Below are positions 29,654-38,527 of a stretch of 64,000 nucleotides of DNA, in pieces. Under the pieces are notes generated by a model. That model was not told the origin of the DNA, made no database searches, and saw only the letters and a program-made list of their open reading frames with translations. Each line of letters begins with the position of its first letter. The first letter of the stretch is position 1. This DNA comes from Gallionella straubiae. GTDB lineage: Bacteria; Pseudomonadota; Gammaproteobacteria; Burkholderiales; Gallionellaceae. Location: positions 434,001 to 498,000 of the forward strand of contig NZ_CP194331.1 in NCBI RefSeq assembly GCF_051257895.1, in the 5' to 3' direction. The position numbers and the translations under genes were made by a program.

Positions 29654-29793
29654 ATCAAACGATTGCGCGGTTTTTCATCGCGCAATATCTGTGACAATCG
29701 GACCGTGGATTTTTTGGTTCCGATCAGTCAGCCGAACCCGAATACCTCGGTATTCAAGATCCGTGTAATCATTATTCCTTGAGCAGTTCTGAA

Positions 29794-30918
29794 TCAGTTC
29801 TCATTGGCAGGGCGAGGCGTTCTCACTTCAGGCTGTGCACCGGTCCAGAGAGACATGAACGGCTTGACGGGCGGAGCGGCATTGGCATTCGCCGATGGTT
29901 GCACATTTGCCGGTGATGGCGTGTTTACCGGTGGCTGCGCCGTCTCGCGTCCCGGCTCCGTATCATGCCACTTTACACAGTTGCCGCCACTTTGGATTGC
30001 CAGCTGCAGAGCCTCATTCGCGCGGTCAAGCAGGCTGGCCGGCGTGTCATCCGGATGAGTAGGGCTGATGCCCAGGGACACGCTGGTAGGCGGCAGGGCA
30101 TCGCCGCTGGGCAGCACTATCACGGCTTCGTTGATCGCCGTTCTCAGTCTTTCCGCGCCTATGCAGCCTTCGGACAGGGCGGTGTGCGGCATGAAGACCG
30201 CGAATTGTTCGCCGAGAAAGTGCCCGGCCTGGTCATCCGGGCGCAGGCAGGACGACATGGTGTGCGCGGTATCCCGCAGCACCTGCTCGCTGCCGAGTTC
30301 GCCGTATTTGTCCTCCAGCTCCCTGAATCGGTCTATTTTCACCATCATGAGGCAGCTGGGCTGCTTGTCGTAAATATAGCGGCGCAGGTAGCGGCTGATT
30401 TTCTCCTCGATCCATTGCCGGTTATAAAGTCCGGTCATTTCATCGACGATCGGGGTGCCTGAAAATCCGCTATGGTTCTCGTGGCTTTCCATGATGACCT
30501 GGGCGGCGGGGCGAATGCGCATGCTCAGCACGCTGAGCATGTTGTGCGCGGCCTGGTGCGAGGCATCGATCAGCTCCCATAGCGCGGGGTGTTCAATCGC
30601 AAGCAGTTTGCACTCGGTCGCGGCAATGACGTATGCCGGAATATGCACGTCGCCGATGAGGGACTCTTCTCCTACGCATTCTCCTTCGCCAAGCATGGCG
30701 ATGGGCTCGACGCCGCTATCCTTGGTCTGAATGCGCAGGCGTCCGGAAAGGACGACATAGACTACATTGTTGGCTTGGCCTGGAACCAGCAATGTTTCAC
30801 CCGAATTCAAGGCGCGCACCCTGGAATGAACCAGCTTCTCGACGAGTAATTTGCTGGATACTCCCTGGAACAGGGGGGCCATTTGCAATACTTTGAAAAT
30901 TTCGGGAGAGCGAATCAC
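29794..30918 (-). CDS. Cyclic-nucleotide-binding domain plus degenerate GGDEF protein
   Basis: The 374-residue protein starts with a CRP-like sensor domain (about 15-125; LNSGETLLVPGQANNVVYVV and GEGECVGEESLIGD). A GGDEF fold follows at about 155-310 (DEMTGLYNRQWIEEKISRYL onward). The catalytic signature GGDEF reads LGEQF (AGHFLGEQFAVF), so diguanylate cyclase activity is unlikely unless another residue substitutes. No RxxD inhibitory site is evident. A Pro/Ala-rich tail of about 55 residues closes the protein. It may act as an effector that binds a nucleotide without synthesis. It is the only GGDEF-type gene in a window that also has a c-di-GMP riboswitch, though 25 kb separates them. Confidence 0.85.
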   Translation of the reverse strand: MIRSPEIFKVLQMAPLFQGVSSKLLVEKLVHSRVRALNSGETLLVPGQANNVVYVVLSGRLRIQTKDSGVEPIAMLGEGECVGEESLIGDVHIPAYVIAATECKLLAIEHPALWELIDASHQAAHNMLSVLSMRIRPAAQVIMESHENHSGFSGTPIVDEMTGLYNRQWIEEKISRYLRRYIYDKQPSCLMMVKIDRFRELEDKYGELGSEQVLRDTAHTMSSCLRPDDQAGHFLGEQFAVFMPHTALSEGCIGAERLRTAINEAVIVLPSGDALPPTSVSLGISPTHPDDTPASLLDRANEALQLAIQSGGNCVKWHDTEPGRETAQPPVNTPSPANVQPSANANAAPPVKPFMSLWTGAQPEVRTPRPANEN

Positions 30919-31118
30919 GTCGTTACCTCTTTGCGGTTAATCAACAATATGCACGTGTCAGGGCGCATCAGGAATTGAGCGGTTGAGTTCAATGAAGCCG
31001 GCTTGGCGATGATACCCCGGAAGCCTTGTTTGCGTTCATTTTAAATCGATTTCACCACGGTCGGCTATCGCCGCAAGTTTTATTCGGTGGAAGCCGGCCT
31101 TGTTGTAAAATTCGCGGC

Positions 31119-31661
31119 ATGGGCAAAGCGCACGCACAGGAAGATGACGAAGCGGGACAGCCGGCCCGGTTGCCGGCAGGCGTCAAAAATTACATCACGC
31201 CTAACGGCTACCGCAGGCTGCAAGAGGAACTGGAGCAGCTCTGGAAGGTGGAACGTCCGGCGCTGGTGCAGACGGTCGCCTGGGCGGCTTCCAACGGGGA
31301 TCGTTCCGAAAACGGTGACTATATTTACGGCAAGAAACGCCTGCGCGAGATCGACCGCCGCGTGCGTTTCCTGCACAAACGCCTGGAGCAGTCCGAGGTC
31401 GTCGATCCGGCGCGGCGCGGCGAGTGTGACCAGGTGTTTTTCGGCGCGACCGTGACGGTCTGCGACGAGGCCGGAAGCGAGAGCACCTACAGCATCGTCG
31501 GCGTGGACGAGGCGGATGCGGGAAGCGGCCTGATAAGCTGGGTCTCGCCGCTGGCGCGCGGTCTGCTTAAATTGCGCGAAGGCGAGGTGGTGACGCTGCG
31601 CACGCCGGGCGGCATCCAGGAGCTGGAAATCCTGTCGGTGGTATACAGCGAACTGCGCTGA
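31119..31661 (+). CDS. greB: Transcription elongation factor GreB
   Basis: GreB enters the RNA polymerase secondary channel and rescues backtracked complexes by stimulating transcript cleavage. The 180-residue product has the N-terminal coiled coil with the tip acidic pair (ASNGDRSENGDYIYGKKR) and the C-terminal FKBP-like domain (VFFGATVTVCDEAGSESTYS, SPLARGLLKLREGEVV). 'NGDYIYGKKRLREIDRRVRF' is typical of GreB over GreA. The ATG at 31119 adds about 20 charged residues before the usual start. An earlier start is not needed. It is divergent from the CRP-GGDEF gene, and the 200-bp gap shows no other gene. Confidence 0.95.
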   Translation: MGKAHAQEDDEAGQPARLPAGVKNYITPNGYRRLQEELEQLWKVERPALVQTVAWAASNGDRSENGDYIYGKKRLREIDRRVRFLHKRLEQSEVVDPARRGECDQVFFGATVTVCDEAGSESTYSIVGVDEADAGSGLISWVSPLARGLLKLREGEVVTLRTPGGIQELEILSVVYSELR

Positions 31662-31716
31662 TGCAACCGGGCAGACATATACGTAACAACAAACCAACGC
31701 ACTCAGGGAGCACACC

Positions 31717-32055
31717 ATGAAAAAGATCGAAGCGATTATCAAACCGTTCAAGCTGGACGAGGTGCGCGAGGCGCTTTCCGAGCTGGGGGTGAGCGGTCTG
31801 ACGGTCACCGAGGTGAAGGGTTTCGGGCGGCAGAAGGGGCATACCGAGCTGTACCGTGGCGCGGAATACGTGGTCGACTTCCTGCCCAAGATCAAGGTGG
31901 AGGTGGTGATTCCCGCCGAGTTGCTCGATACGGCGGTCGAAGGGATCATCAAGGCCGCGCGCACCGGCAAGATCGGCGACGGCAAGATCTTCATCTCGAC
32001 GGTGGAGCAGGTTATCCGCATCCGCACCGGAGAAACCGACCAGACCGCGCTGTAA
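31717..32055 (+). CDS. glnB: Nitrogen regulatory protein P-II
   Basis: The 112-residue trimeric signal protein senses 2-oxoglutarate and ATP/ADP and controls glutamine synthetase adenylylation and NtrB. The start MKKIEAIIKPFKLDEVREAL, the T-loop with the uridylylation site Y51 (GHTELYRGAEYVVDFLPK) and the end TGKIGDGKIFI are all conserved. It could be called GlnB or GlnK; there is no amtB next to it, which favours GlnB. The enzyme that modifies Y51, GlnD, is at 50943-53498 in this window. Confidence 0.96.
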   Translation: MKKIEAIIKPFKLDEVREALSELGVSGLTVTEVKGFGRQKGHTELYRGAEYVVDFLPKIKVEVVIPAELLDTAVEGIIKAARTGKIGDGKIFISTVEQVIRIRTGETDQTAL

Positions 32056-32086
32056 ATTTTCCGGCCGGGCAGAGCGGGAGAATCGA

Positions 32087-32115
32087 TTTACCGGCCTGCC
32101 CGTCATGCGTATAAT
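32087..32115 (+). promoter_or_regulatory. Sigma-70 promoter of guaB
   Basis: TTTACC (32087-32092) and TATAAT (32110-32115) are 17 bp apart, followed by GCGCGC. The discriminator is the same as in the tRNA promoter at 29438. In E. coli guaBA is growth-rate and stringently controlled, so similar regulation is plausible. Confidence 0.8.
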
Positions 32116-32139
32116 GCGCGCTTTGCCGGGGGTTGTTCC

Positions 32140-33600
32140 ATGCGCATCATCCAGAAAGCACTGACCTTTGACGACGTTCTGCTCGTTCCTGCCTATTCCA
32201 ACGTATTGCCACGCGATGTCAGCCTGCGCACCCAGCTTACCCGTAACATCAGCCTGAACATTCCGGTGCTCTCCGCCGCGATGGACACCGTCACGGAAGC
32301 ACGCTTGGCGATCGCGCTGGCGCAGGAGGGCGGCATCGGCATCGTGCACAAGAACATGCCGGCTTATGCGCAGGCCGCCCAGGTCGCCAAGGTCAAGCGT
32401 TTCGAGAGCGGCGTCGTCAAGGATCCCATCACCATCACGCCGGACATGACGGTGCGCGACGTGCTGGCCCTGACGCGCCAGCACAGGATTTCCGGCCTGC
32501 CGGTGGTGCAGGGCAAACTGCTCGTGGGCATCGTGACCAACCGCGATCTGCGCTTCGAGAGCAACCTCGACCAGCCGATCCAGAACATCATGACGCCGCG
32601 CGAGCGGCTCATCACCGTCAGGGAAAACGCCAGCCTCGACGAGGCGCGCAACCTGATGCACAAGCACCGCATCGAGCGCGTCCTGGTGGTCAACGACGAA
32701 TTCGAACTGCGCGGCCTGATGACGGTGAAGGACATCCTTAAGTCCAGCGAACATCCGCGCGCCTGCAAGGACAGCCATGGCCGCCTGCGCGCCGGTGCGG
32801 CGGTCGGAGTGGGCGAGGGGACGGAAGAGCGCGTCACATTGCTGGCCGAGGCCGGGGTGGACGTGATCGTGGTGGATACCGCGCACGGCCATTCGCAGGG
32901 CGTGCTGGATCGCGTTCGTTGGGTCAAGGAAAACTTCCCGCAGATCGAGGTGATCGGCGGCAACATCGCCACCGGCGGCGCGGCGCAAGCGCTGCTGGAT
33001 CACGGCGCGGATGGCGTGAAGGTCGGCATCGGCCCCGGTTCGATCTGCACCACGCGCATCGTCGCGGGCGTCGGCGTGCCGCAGATCGCCGCGATCCAGA
33101 GCGTGGCGAAGACTTTGCAGGGAACGGGCGTGCCGCTGATTGCCGACGGCGGCATCCGTTATTCCGGCGACATCGCCAAGGCGATCGCGGCGGGCGCGCA
33201 TGCGGTGATGCTCGGCGGCCTGTTCGCCGGTACCGAGGAAGCGCCGGGCGAGATCGAACTTTATCAAGGGCGCTCCTACAAATCCTATCGCGGCATGGGC
33301 AGTCTGGGCGCGATGCAGCAGGGCTCCAGCGACCGTTACTTCCAGGAAGGCGAAGCCAATCAGGACAAGCTGGTGCCGGAAGGTGTCGAGGGCCGCGTGC
33401 CCTACAAGGGCAGCGTGCTGGCGGTGATCCACCAGCTGATGGGCGGTCTGCGCGCCAGCATGGGTTACCTCGGTTGCGCCGACATCGCCACGATGCACAC
33501 CAAGGCCGAGTTCGTCGAGATCACCTCGTCCGGCATCCGCGAGTCGCATGTCCACGACGTGCAGATCACCAAGGAAGCGCCGAATTACCATATTGATTAA
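32140..33600 (+). CDS. guaB: IMP dehydrogenase
   Basis: The enzyme oxidises IMP to XMP with NAD+, the first step of GMP synthesis. At 486 residues it is full length. It has the (beta/alpha)8 barrel, two CBS domains inserted at about 95-205, and the catalytic cysteine loop GPGSICTTRIVAGVG. The flap segment is PYKGSVLAVIHQLMGGLRAS. The ATG at 32140 follows the strong promoter closely. It is 92 bp ahead of guaA, and the gap is filled by an unusual GTGAAACGTGAAA-type inverted repeat. Confidence 0.98.
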   Translation: MRIIQKALTFDDVLLVPAYSNVLPRDVSLRTQLTRNISLNIPVLSAAMDTVTEARLAIALAQEGGIGIVHKNMPAYAQAAQVAKVKRFESGVVKDPITITPDMTVRDVLALTRQHRISGLPVVQGKLLVGIVTNRDLRFESNLDQPIQNIMTPRERLITVRENASLDEARNLMHKHRIERVLVVNDEFELRGLMTVKDILKSSEHPRACKDSHGRLRAGAAVGVGEGTEERVTLLAEAGVDVIVVDTAHGHSQGVLDRVRWVKENFPQIEVIGGNIATGGAAQALLDHGADGVKVGIGPGSICTTRIVAGVGVPQIAAIQSVAKTLQGTGVPLIADGGIRYSGDIAKAIAAGAHAVMLGGLFAGTEEAPGEIELYQGRSYKSYRGMGSLGAMQQGSSDRYFQEGEANQDKLVPEGVEGRVPYKGSVLAVIHQLMGGLRASMGYLGCADIATMHTKAEFVEITSSGIRESHVHDVQITKEAPNYHID

Positions 33601-33602
33601 AT

Positions 33603-33690
33603 CCGGTGAAACGTGAGACGTGAAACGTGAAAGGTAACTGCCATTACGTTTCACATTTCACATTTCACGTTTCATTTTTCACGGTTCCTG
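33603..33690. repeat. Inverted GTGAAACGTGAAA repeat between guaB and guaA
   Basis: The left arm has repeated (A/G)CGTGAAA or CGTGAGA units (33607-33634) and the right arm the complement, TTTCACATTTCACATTTCAC and on to 33680. They can fold into a long imperfect hairpin. The unit length is 7-10 bases. It may be a dispersed repeat or an attenuator-like element in the operon. Confidence 0.55.
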
Positions 33691-33692
33691 AC

Positions 33693-35273
33693 ATGCACAA
33701 AAAAATCCTCATCCTCGACTTCGGTTCCCAGTACACCCAGCTCATCGCGCGCCGCGTGCGCGAGACGCATGTCTATTGCGAGCTGCATCCGTGGGACATG
33801 GCGGAGGCCGACATTCGCGCCTTCAATCCCTCCGGCATCATCCTGTCCGGCGGGCCGAATTCGGTCTATGAGGAAGAGACCCCCAAGGCGCCGCAACTCG
33901 TGTTCGAGCTCGGCGTGCCCGTGCTCGGCATCTGCTACGGCATGCAGACCATGGCGGCGCAGCTCGGCGGCGCGGTCGAAAGCGGCAAGGTGCGTGAGTT
34001 CGGCTATGCCGAGATTCGCGCGCGCGGCCACTCGAAGCTGTTCGACGACATCCAGGACAAGAGCAACGCCGAGGGCCACGGCCTGCTCGACGTGTGGATG
34101 AGCCATGGCGACAAGGTGACTGCCTTGCCGCCTGGCTTCTCGGTGATCGCGAGCAACCCCGCGACGCCCATCGCGGCGATGGCGGACGAGGCACGGCGTT
34201 TCTACGCGGTGCAGTTCCATCCCGAAGTGACCCACACCCATCAGGGCAAGGCGATCCTCGGCCGCTTCGTGCACGACATCTGCGGCTGCGCGCAGGACTG
34301 GAACATGCCGGACTACATCGGCGAGGCGGTGGAGAAGATTCGCGCCCAGGTCGGCAACGACGAAGTGATCCTCGGGCTGTCCGGCGGGGTGGATTCCTCG
34401 GTGGCGGCGGCGCTGATCCATCGCGCCATTGGCGACCAGCTCACCTGCGTGTTCGTGGACAACGGCCTGCTGCGTCTCAACGAAGCAGAGCAGGTGATGG
34501 AAACCTTCGCCAACCATCTGCACATGAAGGTCATCCATGTTGATGCCAGCGGCGAATTCATGAAGCACCTGACGGGCGTGACCGACCCGGAGCAGAAGCG
34601 CAAGATCATCGGGCGCGAGTTCGTCGAAGTGTTCCAGCGCGAGGCGAAAAAACTGCCGCAGGCCAAGTGGCTCGCGCAGGGCACCATCTATCCGGACGTG
34701 ATCGAATCCGCCGGCGCGAAGACCAAGAAGGCGCACACCATCAAGTCGCACCACAACGTCGGCGGCCTACCGGAAAGCCTGCACCTCAAGCTGCTCGAAC
34801 CGCTGCGCGAACTGTTCAAGGACGAAGTGCGCGAACTGGGCATTGCGCTAGGTCTGCCGCACGACATGGTGTACCGCCACCCGTTCCCCGGCCCCGGCCT
34901 CGGGGTGCGCATTCTCGGCGAGGTGAAGCGCGAGTTCGCCGATCTCCTGCGCAGGGCAGACGCGATCTTCATCGAGGAGCTGCACGCCACCAAAGATGCC
35001 GACGGCAAGAGCTGGTACGAAAAAACCTCGCAGGCTTTCACCGTGTTCCTGCCGGTGAAGAGCGTCGGCGTGATGGGCGACGGCCGCACCTACGAATGGG
35101 TGGTTTCCCTGCGCGCGGTGCAGACCCAGGACTTCATGACCGCGCACTGGGCGCATCTGCCCTACGACCTGCTCGGCAAAGTCTCCAACCGCATCATCAA
35201 CGAAGTCCGCGGCATCAACCGCGTCGTCTACGACATCTCCGGCAAACCTCCGGCTACGATTGAATGGGAGTAG
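33693..35273 (+). CDS. guaA: GMP synthase (glutamine-hydrolysing)
   Basis: This converts XMP to GMP using glutamine and ATP. The 526-residue protein has a class I glutaminase domain (nucleophile Cys in GICYGMQ; His/Glu in QFHPEVTHT). A PP-loop ATP pyrophosphatase follows (GLSGGVDSSVAA), then the dimerisation domain ending in GKPPATIEWE. The ATG at 33693 gives the standard start MHKKILILDFGSQYTQLIAR. It forms an operon with guaB. Confidence 0.98.
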   Translation: MHKKILILDFGSQYTQLIARRVRETHVYCELHPWDMAEADIRAFNPSGIILSGGPNSVYEEETPKAPQLVFELGVPVLGICYGMQTMAAQLGGAVESGKVREFGYAEIRARGHSKLFDDIQDKSNAEGHGLLDVWMSHGDKVTALPPGFSVIASNPATPIAAMADEARRFYAVQFHPEVTHTHQGKAILGRFVHDICGCAQDWNMPDYIGEAVEKIRAQVGNDEVILGLSGGVDSSVAAALIHRAIGDQLTCVFVDNGLLRLNEAEQVMETFANHLHMKVIHVDASGEFMKHLTGVTDPEQKRKIIGREFVEVFQREAKKLPQAKWLAQGTIYPDVIESAGAKTKKAHTIKSHHNVGGLPESLHLKLLEPLRELFKDEVRELGIALGLPHDMVYRHPFPGPGLGVRILGEVKREFADLLRRADAIFIEELHATKDADGKSWYEKTSQAFTVFLPVKSVGVMGDGRTYEWVVSLRAVQTQDFMTAHWAHLPYDLLGKVSNRIINEVRGINRVVYDISGKPPATIEWE

Positions 35274-35274
35274 C

Positions 35275-35640
35275 ACTATCGGAGGGCGGAGCGGGGCCCC
35301 GCTTGCGGGGTAGCAACCCCGACACGGTGCGGCGGAGCCGTCTGGTTCGGGAGGGGTTGCCAACGGCTGTTCCCGCAAACGGCTGGCTTACGCCAGTAAC
35401 GTGTCACAGCCGCACCCCGGAGATGGTGCGTCCGCGAAAAGCAAACCTGCAAGTTTCAGGTGCTCTATCTGAGCGGACTGGCCCGAGGAAAGCGCAGCCG
35501 TCCGGTGCGGGAGGGGGCGCCAGCCGCGAATAAGGCGATCGTACAGGTCACGAGCTGTCTGAGCGGCGTGGCATCGACACGGTGCGGCGGAGCAGTCCGG
35601 TGCCGAAAACAGGCGCAGCTCCAAATAACTGAAAGAATAG
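35275..35640 (+). ncRNA. Candidate large structured RNA, possibly an orphan HEARO/omega-type RNA
   Basis: About 365 GC-rich bases with dense base-pairing potential and no convincing gene. GCGGGGCCCCGC (35290-35301) is a perfect palindrome. GCAACCCC (35313-35320) pairs with GGGGTTGC (35353-35360) around CGGC-GGA-GCCG. CTGGC-TTAC-GCCAG occurs at 35383-35396, and GGTGCGGC can pair with GCCGCACC at 35409-35416. A 19-base motif, CGACACGGTGCGGCGGAGC, occurs exactly at 35320-35338 and 35575-35593. The overall look resembles HEARO (IscB-associated omega) RNAs, but no IscB or IsrB gene follows. The family name is from memory of general features and needs a covariance search. Confidence 0.45.
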
Positions 35641-35642
35641 AC

Positions 35643-36545
35643 ATGGGAAACCAGCCGACTTTCGAAATCCTCGCTTTCACCGATCCGGTGTGCACCTGGT
35701 GCTGGGGCAGCGAACCGGTGCTGCGTAAGCTGGAGATAGGCTACGGCGAGCAGTTGCGTATACGCTATGTAATGGGCGGGCTGGTAGAGGATATTCGCGC
35801 CTTCTACGACCGAGCCAACGATATTGGCGGCGACCCGGACCGATCCAATTCCTCAATTGCCCGCCATTGGCTGGAAGCCTCGGAGCGTCATGGCATGCCA
35901 GTGCGCACCGAAGGTTTCCGGCTGTTCACCGCCGAGACCGTATCCACCTACCCGCAGAATATCGCTTTCAAGGCGGCCGAACTGACGAATCCCGATCTGG
36001 CCGCCCGCTACTTGCGGCGCATGCGCGAAGCATCCGCTGCCGAGGCGCGGGAAACCGGCCGCCGTGAAGTATTGATCGAACTGGCCAGCGAAGTGGGCCT
36101 CGACGTCGCTGCGTTCATCGGCCACCTCAACGATGGCTCTGCCGAAAAGGCCTTCCGCGATGATCTGGCGACGACGCGCAGTTACGGAGTACGCGGTTTT
36201 CCAACCTTTCTGTTGCGCTATGACGACCGTGAGCTGATGCTGCGCGGTTACCAAAGTTTCAGCGCCATGCAGGCCGTCATCGACACCTTGAGCGGTGGCA
36301 CGCTTCAGTGGCATGCGCCGGAAAAGAACGCGGAAAACTTGCTCGGATTTATCCGGGCATACGGACGTGTGGCACCGGTGGAACTGGCTACCGTGTTCGA
36401 CCTCGCGCCGGGGGAACTGGAAGCTACCCTTGCTGGCTTGGCAGAAAAAGGCCATATCCGCCGTGTGGCAGCTGGCAATGGATGCTTCTGGGAACCGCTC
36501 ACATCGGGAACTTGCAATCCGGAAACCGGCATCTGCGCGTTCTGA
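35643..36545 (+). CDS. FrnE-like DsbA-family oxidoreductase
   Basis: The 300-residue protein has a thioredoxin fold with the active site CTWC near residue 18 (TDPVCTWCWGSEP) and the cis-Pro loop GVRGFPTFLLRY. A long helical insert lies between them, as in the cytoplasmic FrnE subgroup. There is no signal peptide. The last 80 residues add a winged-helix-like segment (VAPVELATVFDLAPGELEAT) and a Cys-rich end (GNGCFW, SGTCNPETGICAF), an extension not usual for the family. I use the ATG at 35643 because upstream in-frame sequence belongs to the structured RNA candidate. It lies 125 bp ahead of the hydrogenase operon. Confidence 0.88.
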   Translation: MGNQPTFEILAFTDPVCTWCWGSEPVLRKLEIGYGEQLRIRYVMGGLVEDIRAFYDRANDIGGDPDRSNSSIARHWLEASERHGMPVRTEGFRLFTAETVSTYPQNIAFKAAELTNPDLAARYLRRMREASAAEARETGRREVLIELASEVGLDVAAFIGHLNDGSAEKAFRDDLATTRSYGVRGFPTFLLRYDDRELMLRGYQSFSAMQAVIDTLSGGTLQWHAPEKNAENLLGFIRAYGRVAPVELATVFDLAPGELEATLAGLAEKGHIRRVAAGNGCFWEPLTSGTCNPETGICAF

Positions 36546-36670
36546 GGGGACGACGGCTACCAGGCTGCAGGGAGATATACGCTTTCCCGCGCATTGCGCA
36601 GACCTGCAGGCATGACATAGAATCAGCCGGAGAATAACGCGGCAGCGTGTCATCCATACGGGAGCGCTTC

Positions 36671-38527
36671 ATGGCGGGAGGTAGCGAGATACACACGGCT
36701 GATCTTGATTCGATACTGGATCGTCACGCGCGCAGTCCGGAAGCCCTGCTTCAGATATTGAACGAAGTGCAGGATCTGGCCGGCTGCATTTCCCCCGCTG
36801 CAATGACCTATCTCGGTGCCAACCTTGGCATCCCGCGCGCGCGGGTCGAAGGCGTCGCCGGTTTCTATTCCTTCCTGCACCTGCAGCCGAATGGTGCGTA
36901 CCGCGTGCTGTTCTCCGACAACATCACCGACCGCATGCAGGGCAGCGAGGCGCTGATGGAGCAGATGTGCCGACAGTTGTGGCTGCAGCCGGGCAAGGTC
37001 TCGGAAGACGGCCTGGTCAGCATCAACACTACCTCCTGCACCGGCATGTGCGACCAGGGGCCGGCGATGCTGGTCAACGGACGAGCCATCACGTGCCTTA
37101 CCCACCAGCGCGTGCAGGAGATCGGCAGCCTGATCCGCAACCGCACTTCTCTGACCGACTGGCCGGCCGACTTCTTTCGCGTCGAAGACAACATCCGCCG
37201 CCGTGGCCCGCTGCTCGATAACAACATCGCTCCAGGAGATGTGCTGCGTGCCGCGCTGGCGTTATCCGCCGTTCGTGGTGAGCATGTCGAACCACGAAGC
37301 CCTTCGACAGGCTCAGGGCGAACGGAAAATATCATCGAAGCCATCAAACAATCCGGCCTGCGCGGTCGCGGCGGTGCGGGCTTTCCCACCGGGCAGAAAT
37401 GGGAGGCGTGCCGCAGCGCGCCGGGCGAGGTGCGCCATGTGGTGTGCAACGCCGACGAGGGCGAGCCAGGCACCTTCAAGGATCGCGTGTTACTTACCTC
37501 TTATGCCGACTTGGTGTTCGAGGGCATGACGCTGTGCGCGCTGGCCATCGGCGCGCAGCATGGGTACCTCTATTTGCGCGGCGAATACGCCTATCTGCTG
37601 GAATCCCTGCAGGCTGTTCTGCAGCGCCGCCGCGAGGCCGGCCTGCTCGGGAAAAACATCCTCAACCAGCCTGGCTTCGACTTCGACATCGTCATCCACC
37701 TCGGCGCGGGCGCCTACATCTGCGGTGAGGAATCGGCGCTGATCGAATCGCTCGAGGGCAAGCGCGGCATTCCGCGTAATCGCCCGCCGTTCCCGGTGAC
37801 TCATGGCTACCGGCAGCAACCGACTGCCGTGGACAACGTGGAGACCTTCTGCAGCGCCGCGCTGGCGCTGCAGATGGGCGCGGAGAACTACCGCGCCATC
37901 GGCACGGCGAAATCTTCCGGCAGCAAGCTGATTTCGGTGTCCGGCGACTGCCCGCGACCCGGCATCTACGAATATCCGTTCGGCGTATCGGTGCGCGAGG
38001 TGCTGCAGGACTGCGGCGCGGCGAACACCCGCGCGGTGCAGGTCAGCGGCCCCTCCGGTGTGTGCGTCGCCGAGCATGAGTTCGACCGCAGGCTGGGCTT
38101 CGAAGATCTGCCCACCGCCGGGGCGTTCATGGTGTTCGATGACAGCCGTGACCTGTTCGAGGTGGCGCGCAACTTCGTGCATTTTTTCGCGCACGAGAGC
38201 TGCGGCTTCTGTACCCCGTGCCGCGTCGGCACTGCACTGCTGAAGAAGACCATGGACAAGATCGCCGCCGGGCACGGCACGCAGCACGACCTGGGGGAGA
38301 TCGAGCATCTCGACCATGTGCTGCAGACCGGCTCACACTGCGGGCTCGGGCGCAGCGCCTGCAACCCGGTGTTGCACACGCTCAAGCATTTCCGCCCGGC
38401 CTACGAGAACCGCCTCAAGTCGCTGGTGTTCTCGCCGGCCTTCGATCTCGACGGTGCACTCGCGCGCGCACGCCAGATGACCGGGCGCGATGATGCGGGA
38501 GCGCACCTGAAAGCGGAGGAAGCATGA
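36671..38527 (+). CDS. hoxF: NAD-reducing hydrogenase diaphorase subunit HoxF
   Basis: HoxF carries FMN and Fe-S centres and exchanges electrons with NAD+/NADH. The 618-residue protein has a HoxE-like thioredoxin domain with 2Fe-2S ligands (about 90-140; TTSCTGMCDQGP). The NuoF-like FMN/NADH domain (LRGRGGAGFPTGQKW, CNADEGEPGTFKDR, GAGAYICGEESALIES) follows. The C-terminal 4Fe-4S motif is CGFCTPCR with a distant Cys in GRSACNP. GGGAG precedes the ATG at 36671. Between the first two domains a 57-bp REP element is translated in frame (SAVRGEHVEPRSPSTGSGRT). The stop overlaps the hoxU start. Confidence 0.96.
   Translation: MAGGSEIHTADLDSILDRHARSPEALLQILNEVQDLAGCISPAAMTYLGANLGIPRARVEGVAGFYSFLHLQPNGAYRVLFSDNITDRMQGSEALMEQMCRQLWLQPGKVSEDGLVSINTTSCTGMCDQGPAMLVNGRAITCLTHQRVQEIGSLIRNRTSLTDWPADFFRVEDNIRRRGPLLDNNIAPGDVLRAALALSAVRGEHVEPRSPSTGSGRTENIIEAIKQSGLRGRGGAGFPTGQKWEACRSAPGEVRHVVCNADEGEPGTFKDRVLLTSYADLVFEGMTLCALAIGAQHGYLYLRGEYAYLLESLQAVLQRRREAGLLGKNILNQPGFDFDIVIHLGAGAYICGEESALIESLEGKRGIPRNRPPFPVTHGYRQQPTAVDNVETFCSAALALQMGAENYRAIGTAKSSGSKLISVSGDCPRPGIYEYPFGVSVREVLQDCGAANTRAVQVSGPSGVCVAEHEFDRRLGFEDLPTAGAFMVFDDSRDLFEVARNFVHFFAHESCGFCTPCRVGTALLKKTMDKIAAGHGTQHDLGEIEHLDHVLQTGSHCGLGRSACNPVLHTLKHFRPAYENRLKSLVFSPAFDLDGALARARQMTGRDDAGAHLKAEEA
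37269..37325. repeat. REP element inserted in frame inside hoxF
   Basis: 57 bp from CCGTTCGTGGTGAGCATGTC to CAGGGCGAACGG contain the two REP half-motifs also found at 4766-4860. The length is exactly 19 codons, so the hoxF frame is preserved. Confidence 0.85.

Noticed and set aside
36594..36623. Possible hox promoter TTGCGC-18 bp-TAGAAT
   Set aside because: Match is weak and the long FrnE-like leader could equally carry the transcript; not strong enough to annotate.
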